NCBI GenBank assembly: GCA_029262155.1
Contig: JAJCZW010000002.1
Span: 1-47,615, forward strand
Source of the DNA: Gemmatimonadota bacterium
GTDB taxonomy: Bacteria > Gemmatimonadota > Gemmatimonadetes > Gemmatimonadales > GWC2-71-9
DNA: 47,615 bases
Reading direction: 5' to 3'
The stretch's first letter is position 1, and every line of letters starts with the position of its first letter. The position numbers were made by a program, and so were the translations under genes. Of the stretch, positions 41,438-47,615 are shown one piece after another. Below the pieces are notes generated by a model. The model was not told where the DNA came from, searched no databases, and saw only the letters and a program-made list of their open reading frames with translations.

Positions 41438-42715
41438 TTGGCGCGATGGTTTCCCACTATCTTCCAGGCCGTGTCTCGCTCCCACTCGCCGTTCGTAGCC
41501 CTCCGCCATCGGAATTTCCGGCTCTTCCTCAGCGGGCAGTTTCTCTCCTTAGTTGGGATGTGGATTCAGCAGGTGGCGCTAGGTTGGGTCGTTCTGGAAC
41601 TGACGGGTTCGGCCTTCTCCGTGGGGGTGGCTGCCGCTGCCAGTACCCTTCCGATCCTTCTCTTCACGCTGTACGGTGGCGGCATCGCCGATCAGCTCGA
41701 CAAGCGTCGGGCCCTGATCCTCCTGCAGAGCTTGATGGCTGGGGACGCACTGACCCTCGCCATCCTGACGGTTACGGGGCACCTCTCCTTCACCTGGATC
41801 GTCGTGCTTGCCTTTGCGCACGGCACCTTCAGTGCGTTCGAGATTCCCATCCGCCAGTCCTTTCTTCTCGATCTGGTCGGGAGGAAGGATCTGATGCATG
41901 GCATCGCCCTCAATTCTATGGGGTTCAGCATTTCCCGCGTGCTTGGGCCGGCCATTGCTGGCGTGTTGGTTGCCACATTCGGCGCCGCCATCTGTTTCTT
42001 CATCAACACGGTGAGCTTTGGGGCCGTGATCAGCGGTCTGGTCCGCATGACTCCGGAGAGCGTGACGGATCGTTCGCCCCACCAGCGTCCTACACTATGG
42101 GATGTCCATCGCTATGTACAGACCACCCCCTGGCCCAAGACCCTACTGAGCCTCGCTCTCTCGACCACGCTCTTTGCCTATTCCATCACGGCGATGATTC
42201 CGGTCCTTGCGCGAGAGGTGTTTCAAACCGGAGCGAAGGGATATGGGGGACTCATGACCGCGATTGGATTGGGAGCGGCTCTCGGAGCGGCGTTGATCGC
42301 GAGCCTGGGCCATCGGGTTCGCCGTGGGAATATCGCCATCGCCAGCGCCATCGTCATTGGCGTGCTCCATCTGGTGCTCGTAGCGTTCCCAGGGTATGCA
42401 TTAGCGGTGGCGTTGTTGGCTGGTTCCGGAGCAATGGGGGCGGTAGCGGCCATTGCAACAAACACTATGTTACAGCATGAGGCTCCTGACGCTCTGCGGA
42501 GCCGCATCATTGGGGTGTATGCTACGATCGTGGTTGGCCTCGCTCCGGTGGGTGCGTTGGGCATGGGATGGCTTGCCGATCGCGTGGGAGTTGGAATAGC
42601 CATAGGGATGGGTGGCGCCCTCACCTCGCTGATCGCTGGGGTCCTTTGGTGGCAGCGTCCTCGGACGCTGGTGAGCCCTGTGGCAAAACTTCTCGCTGGG
42701 ACGGTGGAGGATTGA
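41438..42715 (+). CDS. MFS transporter
   Basis: Twelve-helix major facilitator of about 425 residues, EntS/MFS_3-like. It begins HRNFRLFLSGQFLSLVGMWI with the motif GGGIADQLDKRRAL between helices 2 and 3 and a second copy GWLADRVGVG after helix 10. The start is uncertain: TTG 41438 is used here, GTG 41471 is possible, and neither has a strong ribosome-binding site. Its stop overlaps the ATG of the cytidylate-kinase-like gene (TGATG). Efflux of a small molecule is likely; the substrate is unknown. Confidence 0.85.
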   Translation: MARWFPTIFQAVSRSHSPFVALRHRNFRLFLSGQFLSLVGMWIQQVALGWVVLELTGSAFSVGVAAAASTLPILLFTLYGGGIADQLDKRRALILLQSLMAGDALTLAILTVTGHLSFTWIVVLAFAHGTFSAFEIPIRQSFLLDLVGRKDLMHGIALNSMGFSISRVLGPAIAGVLVATFGAAICFFINTVSFGAVISGLVRMTPESVTDRSPHQRPTLWDVHRYVQTTPWPKTLLSLALSTTLFAYSITAMIPVLAREVFQTGAKGYGGLMTAIGLGAALGAALIASLGHRVRRGNIAIASAIVIGVLHLVLVAFPGYALAVALLAGSGAMGAVAAIATNTMLQHEAPDALRSRIIGVYATIVVGLAPVGALGMGWLADRVGVGIAIGMGGALTSLIAGVLWWQRPRTLVSPVAKLLAGTVED

Positions 42716-43356
42716 TGCTGATAACCGTTTCCCGTCAAATGGGGGCTGGAGGGGCCCGGGTTGCGCGTCGGGTGGCCGATCAACTCGGGTGGCGTGTCGT
42801 GGACAATGAGTGTGTCGACGAGGTGGCACGCCGAGCCAACCTGAGCCCTGCGGAAGTCGCGGAACAAGAGGAACGCGCTCCCGGGTTCTTGGAGCGGTTG
42901 GTGCGTTCACTGGCGAACGCGACGGGTGAGTTTGTCCCCCCTGATCGAACCCACCTCCCGGAGGTAGAAGAGGCCGATCTCGTCCGGCTCACCCAAGCGG
43001 TGGTCGCGGAGTTCGCGGAAGGCGGTCGCGTGGTGATGGTGGGTCGTGCGGCGCCGGCCGTCCTGGCGACCCGAACCGACGCGCTCCATGTCCGAGTGGT
43101 CGCTCCGCTGAGCGCGCGGGTGGCTGTTCTGGTCGAACGGAAGCAGGCGTCCCCTGATGAAGCGGAAGCGCTCATTCGTCGGACTGACGCTGCTCGGCAG
43201 CGCTATCTGCAGGTCTACTACCAACGCGATTGGGCCGACCCGACCAACTACCACATGGTGCTGAATACCCAGGCACTCACGGAAGATGGTGCGGCCCAAG
43301 TCGTCGTTGATCGGGCCAATCGATTGTGGGGTGGGGATAGTGGGGGGGCTGGGTGA
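42715..43356 (+). CDS. Cytidylate-kinase-like P-loop protein
   Basis: 213 residues of the cytidylate kinase-like family. It begins MLITVSRQMGAGGARVARRVAD, where SRQMGAGG is the degenerate P-loop of this family, followed by GWRVVDNECVDEVARR. A later RVVMVGRAA and an arginine-rich lid region (RQRYLQVYYQRDWAD) are typical. The start is coupled to the MFS stop. Family members are abundant but biochemically poorly defined; nucleotide phosphorylation is not proven. Confidence 0.82.
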   Translation: MLITVSRQMGAGGARVARRVADQLGWRVVDNECVDEVARRANLSPAEVAEQEERAPGFLERLVRSLANATGEFVPPDRTHLPEVEEADLVRLTQAVVAEFAEGGRVVMVGRAAPAVLATRTDALHVRVVAPLSARVAVLVERKQASPDEAEALIRRTDAARQRYLQVYYQRDWADPTNYHMVLNTQALTEDGAAQVVVDRANRLWGGDSGGAG

Positions 43357-43387
43357 AATACCGGCAAAGACCAGGATCGTCAGGATC

Positions 43388-43415
43388 TTGACAGACCCTA
43401 TGGGGACGATAGCTT
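43388..43415 (+). promoter_or_regulatory. Possible housekeeping promoter for the small lipoprotein
   Basis: TTGACA (43388-43393), 16-base spacer, TAGCTT (43410-43415). The -35 is perfect and the -10 matches at three of six positions. The gap of 108 bases between the two genes supports a separate promoter. Confidence 0.35.
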
Positions 43416-43464
43416 CTGCACCTGTCTCCAAACCCAGTCCCAAACGCTTCATCGAGGAGCCCGT

Positions 43465-43653
43465 ATGTCCCGAATGCTCGCTATTGCTGCGATTCTCTTG
43501 GTGACTGCCTGTGGTGGGGAAGCCGACATGGACGATGAGGCCACCACCGCCGATCCGGCGGCTGCGGTCGCTGCTCCAGCAGATTCCGCGGCCGCAGTAG
43601 ATACTGCCGCGATATCGCCCGATAGCATGGCTGGAGACACCGTCTCCCACTAA
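43465..43653 (+). CDS. Small Ala/Asp-rich lipoprotein
   Basis: 62 residues: signal peptide MSRMLAIAAILLVTAC with lipobox VTAC (Cys16), then an acidic low-complexity tail (Ala, Asp, Thr, Ser repeats). GAGGAG precedes the ATG. No recognisable domain; many bacteria encode such short lipoproteins of unknown role. The absence of structure outside the lipobox makes function unpredictable. Confidence 0.6.
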   Translation: MSRMLAIAAILLVTACGGEADMDDEATTADPAAAVAAPADSAAAVDTAAISPDSMAGDTVSH

Positions 43654-43669
43654 ACCGCTGGAACCGGCT

Positions 43670-43686
43670 CCTCACCGTTGGTGAGG
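43670..43686. terminator. Hairpin between small lipoprotein and ygfZ
   Basis: CCTCACC-GTT-GGTGAGG, a perfect seven-pair stem in the 55-base convergent gap. No T-tract follows on either strand, so termination is only possible. Confidence 0.35.
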
Positions 43687-43708
43687 TGTCGCTTTGAAGG
43701 TGATCGGC

Positions 43709-44707
43709 TCAGGGTTCCCTCTGTGAGGGCACTCCTGAAACGTCTTCGTCTTTGAATGGCAGGGCAACCACTCGTGCCGGGATTGGTCCTATCCGCACCG
43801 CCATCCCGGGTCTAATCTCCTTCCGAACCAGCCCGATGCCGAGGGCACGGTTGGGGAGTTGGAGCACGGAGCCTAACTTCCCAACTGGTTTCCCTTCGTG
43901 ATGCACCTCGTCCTCTATTCCATCGAGCTGTGCGGTCCAGATGAGGCCCCGCAGAAAACGATTGGGATGTCCGCGAAAGTGGACTCGGGCAACGGTTTCT
44001 TGGCCAACATAGCATCCCTTGGCGTAACTGACGCCGCCGATCTCGTCGAAACGTACCTCCTGCGGAAGCGTCTTCTGGTCGATCTCGATCTGGTGTCGGG
44101 CCCAACCTGCTAACACGCGTGCGGCAGTCCGGGCGTCTTCGGATCCTCGTTCCCCTCCGCCGTCACAGAACTGGACTACCAGGCGGTCGGACAACTCGCG
44201 GGGCAACACAACGCCTGCTTTCCAGGGGGCACCAGGTTCCGGGACGGCAACGGACCCGTCGATCTCCTTGAGCGCGCGAATCTGACCCGGTTCGGGCAAG
44301 GGACAGTCGAGGATGCCAGCAAGAAGCCGGAGAGAGTCCTGACCCAAAAGCATCACAGAACACCGATCGGCCGTGCGATCGGTGATGGTGGCCAACCGTG
44401 GAGGGAGCTGTTTGTGAAAGAGAGTGAGGGCGTCGTCACGGCACGACGATTCCAGGAGGAGCGTGAAGCCGGCGTCGTCCCGAAGAGTCCACATATCGGC
44501 GACGATCATCCCCTTGGGCGTTAGCATCGCACCATACCCCAGGTGGCCCGTCCCTGGGTGTTCGACGTCGTTGGTCAGGATGCCTTGAAGGCAGGTTACC
44601 GCACCGGGCCCCTCGACCCGAAGGGTGGCCAGCGTCGTGGGGACGATGACAGCCCCTGTCGTGATCTGGGCGAGTTGATTCACTGACATGCTGACTGGAT
44701 GCGCCAT
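43709..44707 (-). CDS. ygfZ: Folate-binding Fe-S maintenance protein YgfZ (GcvT-like)
   Basis: 332 residues from the ATG at 44707. YgfZ/IBA57 proteins use a folate to maintain certain Fe-S enzymes. The signature KGCYVGQE, with the functional Cys, is present near residue 235, and the GcvT-like fold is shown by VEGPGAVTCLQGILTNDV at the start and a beta-barrel C-terminal domain. Alternative starts at 44689 and 44782 exist; none has a good ribosome-binding site. It follows glcF by 43 bases on the same strand, so it is probably part of the glycolate oxidase operon and may support the Fe-S subunit. Confidence 0.87.
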   Translation of the reverse strand: MAHPVSMSVNQLAQITTGAVIVPTTLATLRVEGPGAVTCLQGILTNDVEHPGTGHLGYGAMLTPKGMIVADMWTLRDDAGFTLLLESSCRDDALTLFHKQLPPRLATITDRTADRCSVMLLGQDSLRLLAGILDCPLPEPGQIRALKEIDGSVAVPEPGAPWKAGVVLPRELSDRLVVQFCDGGGERGSEDARTAARVLAGWARHQIEIDQKTLPQEVRFDEIGGVSYAKGCYVGQETVARVHFRGHPNRFLRGLIWTAQLDGIEDEVHHEGKPVGKLGSVLQLPNRALGIGLVRKEIRPGMAVRIGPIPARVVALPFKDEDVSGVPSQREP

Positions 44708-44750
44708 CCCGGAAAGTAACTTCTCATCGAGTGAAATCGGGTATCTGTTT

Positions 44751-45965
44751 CTAGTGCGACTGATAGAAGCCGGCCTGAGCATAGCTCTCGTCCAAGAGCT
44801 CCACCGGGTGACGGACCTGGAGTGGCATTCCTGCGAGCAGTATTCCTCCCCCGATCTGCATGATACATCCGGGATTTCCGGTCACTACCGCTTCGATTGG
44901 TGGATCAGCCCTCTGGAACTCGGCGATCTTGCGGGCAAGGATGGCCGAGGATTTTTCGGGATGCACGACCCCATAGAGTCCGGCGCCACCACAGCACTGG
45001 TCTGCGCCAGGAAGTTGTTCGACGGCGAGGCCAGGAATTGCTGAGAGAACTGTGAGGACGGCCTCGTGGACCCCCTGGGCGTGTTGGAGGTGGCAGGGAG
45101 GGTCGTAGGCAATGCGCCGTGCGAGCGGGGCGCCCTGAACGGGGCCGGCCTTGGCGAGGAGCTCGGCGACGTCGTGGGTTCTCTCGGCAATGTTCTTGCC
45201 TGAAGGATCACCGAGGAGATCGCGATACGACTTGAGCATTGCTCCACAGCCTGCGCTGTTCACGACAATGGCATCGAGCTGGTCTTTCTGGATCTCTCTT
45301 GCCTGGTGCGCGGCGCGCTGGCATGCACCTTCGTGATCACCGGCATGCTCATGCAGCGCACCGCAGCATCCGGTCTGGAGGTCGTGTACCTCAAACCCGT
45401 TCACGAGAAGAACCCGTCGCGTAGCCGCATGGATATGATCGAAGAGCCCTTCCATCACGCAACCGTGCAGGAGGCCGACGCGCCCACGCGACCCAGGAGG
45501 TACGAGGTCCCTCTGGCGGCGTTGGTGGGTCGATCGTGTGGCCCGGAGTTGGGCCTGCAGGCGGCGGAGGATGGGTGGCCCCGGAACGAGAGGGAGGCCC
45601 CGGAAGGCTCTGGCGAGTGCCAGGAATGGTCGTCGGAGTCCATCTCTTCCCAAGACTGCGAGAGCGAGACGGGTCCACCGATTGATCCCGTTGCGGTGAG
45701 CGAGTTCAGTCCTGACCTGAGAGATCGCGACACCGTACTGAACGCCGGAGGGACAAGCCGGCTCACATCCGACACAAGCCAGGCAGGTGTCGAGGTGGTG
45801 TCTGACGGTAGAGTCAGCGTAGGTTAGGGTTTCCTCTTCCAGGCCTTGCATCAAGACGATTCGGCCGCGCGGGCTTTCGCTTTCGTCACCGGTGAGGAGG
45901 TAGGTTGGGCATGCCGGGAGACAGAAGCCGCAGTGGACACACGGATCGAGCGAGGTAAGTCTCAC
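44751..45965 (-). CDS. glcF: Glycolate oxidase iron-sulfur subunit
   Basis: 404-residue GlcF. Two ferredoxin-type 4Fe-4S motifs at the start (CVHCGFCLPACP and CLACVGCEPACP) and two CCG domains (TGCCGALHEH and DQCCGGAGLYG, with DPPCHLQH between) pass electrons from the flavin subunits to the quinone pool. The ATG overlaps the glcE stop (ATGA). Order glcD-glcE-glcF matches Escherichia coli. The enzyme oxidises glycolate to glyoxylate. Confidence 0.93.
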   Translation of the reverse strand: MRLTSLDPCVHCGFCLPACPTYLLTGDESESPRGRIVLMQGLEEETLTYADSTVRHHLDTCLACVGCEPACPSGVQYGVAISQVRTELAHRNGINRWTRLALAVLGRDGLRRPFLALARAFRGLPLVPGPPILRRLQAQLRATRSTHQRRQRDLVPPGSRGRVGLLHGCVMEGLFDHIHAATRRVLLVNGFEVHDLQTGCCGALHEHAGDHEGACQRAAHQAREIQKDQLDAIVVNSAGCGAMLKSYRDLLGDPSGKNIAERTHDVAELLAKAGPVQGAPLARRIAYDPPCHLQHAQGVHEAVLTVLSAIPGLAVEQLPGADQCCGGAGLYGVVHPEKSSAILARKIAEFQRADPPIEAVVTGNPGCIMQIGGGILLAGMPLQVRHPVELLDESYAQAGFYQSH

Positions 45966-47173
45966 GAAGAGTCGTCCCCATGCAACGGTACCATCAGTGA
46001 GGTGCAGGGGTCGTAGGTCTGCCGAAGGGCCTCAACCAGGTGCCCAACTCCCTCTCGGCATGCACCGAAATGACCGACCCTCCATCGCACCTCCCACGGG
46101 GCCCGTTCAATAGTCATCGGTACCTCGCGCTCGGCCAAGGCGCCGCGAAGCGCTCCCAATGATTGGGATGTGGCATCTCCCGCCCAGCGAATGAGACCTG
46201 ACCCAAGCCCCACAGTGAGGACACCATCTCCGACATGGTCGGTGAGTAGTGTGAGGGAAGGGGGGATACCCGGTAGAAGTGTCCCAAGTCGAAAACAGGT
46301 CGGCTGACCGATTGGGCCGCGGGCAACCGCCGCCCAACACTGCGCGGCATCTGGTTCGCTGAGTGCAATGCAGTTCGGGCCCGCCACGGCACGAAGGGTT
46401 TTGGATTCGGCCTCGACCGCTGGGATACTACCCATCAGGCGGAGGGCCAAGGCCCAATCATTCTGGGTTCCGACTCCCGGAGAACAGAGTTCAATCGCGG
46501 CCAGATCGATCTCGGCGGCGAGGATGGCCTGTCCGGCAGCCAGGAGTGAGTCTCGACTTCCGTGGAGTACGAACGTCGAATCTGCACGAGGGGTTGCTGC
46601 GAGCCGAAGATGCACCTCGACGATGATACCGAATCCTCCAAAGCCCCCAATCTGCAGCTTGGTGAGGTCGTATCCGGCTACATTCTTGACGACCGCCCCA
46701 CCAGCTTTCACGATCCGACCATCCCCGGTCACCACGGTACAGCCGAGCACCGTGTGTCGGATGGAATGGTGGGTAAGCGGGCCATGGGTCGCGGTGGCCA
46801 AGATTGATCCGATCGTACGGTGTGGGTGCCCCGGAGGATCGAGTGGAATCCAAGCGCCTGCCAGGGTGAGGTCGCGCTGCAGGACATCGAATGGGATCCC
46901 CGACTCGACAGTCGCGGTGAGGTCTGGTGGAGAGAGTCTGGTGCAACCAGACATAGCTGCGGTGGTAAGTGTGAGGTCGGCGGGAGCGTCGTCAGGTTGC
47001 CACGAGCCGTTTCCAACCACCCGCATGCGCCACCCCTGTTCCTTACATACTTGGCAGATCTGGGCGATGGCTGCGGCTGATGTTGGGGAAACACGGGGGC
47101 GCCCGGTTCCATCGCGTTCCACCCGTTCGGTTCCTACAAGCGTTCGAAGCGTGTCGAACACGATTGGCGTCAT
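45962..47173 (-). CDS. glcE: Glycolate oxidase FAD-binding subunit
   Basis: 403 residues of the PCMH-type FAD-binding family. The core has RVVGNGSW, LDPPGHPHRTIGSILATATHGP, the GGAVVKNVAGYDLTKLQIG segment diagnostic of GlcE, and a C-terminal WEVRWRVGHFGA. Start ATG 47173 has GGAGG about eight bases upstream and overlaps the glcD stop by four bases (ATGA). It works with GlcD and GlcF as one complex. Confidence 0.93.
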   Translation of the reverse strand: MTPIVFDTLRTLVGTERVERDGTGRPRVSPTSAAAIAQICQVCKEQGWRMRVVGNGSWQPDDAPADLTLTTAAMSGCTRLSPPDLTATVESGIPFDVLQRDLTLAGAWIPLDPPGHPHRTIGSILATATHGPLTHHSIRHTVLGCTVVTGDGRIVKAGGAVVKNVAGYDLTKLQIGGFGGFGIIVEVHLRLAATPRADSTFVLHGSRDSLLAAGQAILAAEIDLAAIELCSPGVGTQNDWALALRLMGSIPAVEAESKTLRAVAGPNCIALSEPDAAQCWAAVARGPIGQPTCFRLGTLLPGIPPSLTLLTDHVGDGVLTVGLGSGLIRWAGDATSQSLGALRGALAEREVPMTIERAPWEVRWRVGHFGACREGVGHLVEALRQTYDPCTSLMVPLHGDDSS

Positions 47174-47615
47174 TCGAGTCCTCCGCGGCGCCATTCCCTG
47201 CAGCGGTGAATGGGAACGACCTTCCCTGGGTTTGCCCGCTCGTCCGGATCGAAGACGCGCCGCACCGCGCGCATCTGGGCCAGCGACCCTTCGGAAAAGA
47301 GCCAGGGCATGTACTCGATCTTGTCGAGTCCCACGCCGTGCTCCCCGGTCACCGTTCCGCCCGCATCGAGACAGATGCGCATGATCGTGCGACTGGCCTC
47401 ACGTACCCGCGCCTCTTCGCCGGGGTTTCGTCTGTCGTAACAGATGTTGGGATGGAGGTTTCCGTCTCCAGCATGAAAGACATTGACGATGGTCAGTTGG
47501 TGTGCCTCGGCGATGGCGCTGATCTGATCGAGGATGTCGGGGAGAGCGGAGCGGGGGACCACGGCGTCTTGCACGACCATATCTCGACTGATGCGACCCA
47601 TTGCCCCGAAGACCT
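47170..47615 (-). CDS. glcD: Glycolate oxidase subunit GlcD, C-terminal part
   Basis: C-terminal about 147 residues of the main flavoprotein subunit; the N-terminal FAD domain lies beyond the window's right edge. Visible marks are FGAMGRISRD at the edge, NVFHAGDGNLHPNI (substrate/flavin-contact His and Asp) and TVTGEHGVGLDK (active-site His), with FDP.ERANPGKV at the end. GlcD oxidises (S)-2-hydroxyacids. It overlaps glcE by four bases. Confidence 0.92.
   Translation of the reverse strand, partial: VFGAMGRISRDMVVQDAVVPRSALPDILDQISAIAEAHQLTIVNVFHAGDGNLHPNICYDRRNPGEEARVREASRTIMRICLDAGGTVTGEHGVGLDKIEYMPWLFSEGSLAQMRAVRRVFDPDERANPGKVVPIHRCREWRRGGLE

Noticed and set aside
45306-45827. Plus-strand frame of 173 codons
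   Set aside because: Antisense to glcF, whose Fe-S motifs are unambiguous.
1-47615. tRNA, rRNA, CRISPR arrays, insertion sequences or attachment sites
   Set aside because: No T-loop-like tRNA segments, no evenly spaced direct repeats, no transposase or integrase frames and no terminal inverted repeats were seen when reading both strands.

Overview
The window most resembles a chromosomal segment of a high-GC, diderm, environmental bacterium, and Gemmatimonadota is the best guess. The clues are a PadR regulator fused by overlap to an ADOP-type MacB/FtsX permease, a TonB-dependent receptor with a carboxypeptidase-regulatory-like N-terminus, many lipoproteins with clear lipoboxes, membrane-anchored Ser/Thr kinases and secreted M24/M28/M48 peptidases. 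This is inference from gene content; no rRNA or tRNA gene was seen. Coding density is very high, and no gap without a gene exceeds about 200 bases.

Bases 1-16658 are mostly general accessory and housekeeping genes: the edge of an S1/P1 nuclease, a LOG-family protein, a TonB-dependent receptor, a coiled-coil lipoprotein with a SixA-like phosphatase, a secreted amidohydrolase, a CAAX-protease-related membrane protein, an FAD oxidoreductase, a degenerate Ser/Thr kinase coupled to a small secreted protein, an SLC13/ArsB-type permease, an M24 peptidase and a Ca2+/Na+ antiporter.

Bases 16720-28441 are the most interesting part, a coherent plus-strand locus for electron transfer across the outer membrane. 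Unit A is sensor histidine kinase, NtrC-type sigma54 activator, type-1 copper protein, and a fused monoheme cytochrome/beta-barrel resembling Cyc2; it ends in a clear intrinsic terminator. Unit B starts behind a good sigma54 (-24/-12) promoter preceded by a perfect 9-bp inverted repeat, and encodes a second cupredoxin, an NHL beta-propeller, a pentaheme and a tetraheme cytochrome of one family (OmcE-like in pattern), a hexaheme lipoprotein with two c7-type triheme domains, and an outer-membrane beta-barrel whose start overlaps the hexaheme stop. In total 16 CXXCH haem sites lie within about 12 kb. The proposed logic is that the two-component system senses a redox or metal signal and switches on unit B through sigma54. 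The hexaheme protein and barrel would form a conduit across the outer membrane, and the pentaheme/tetraheme proteins would be extracellular or polymeric carriers.

Bases 28445-43653 hold an FKBP isomerase lipoprotein (convergent to the electron-transfer locus), a small lipoprotein, a Tat-exported class V aminotransferase-fold enzyme, an SDR translationally coupled to a beta-propeller lipoprotein, the PadR-ADOP pair with a recognisable operator, a ThrE-type exporter, M48 and M28 peptidases, an MFS transporter with a cytidylate-kinase-like gene, and a tiny lipoprotein.

Bases 43709-47615 are a minus-strand glycolate oxidase operon (glcD partial, glcE, glcF) with four-base start/stop overlaps, followed by ygfZ, whose product is known to support Fe-S enzymes.
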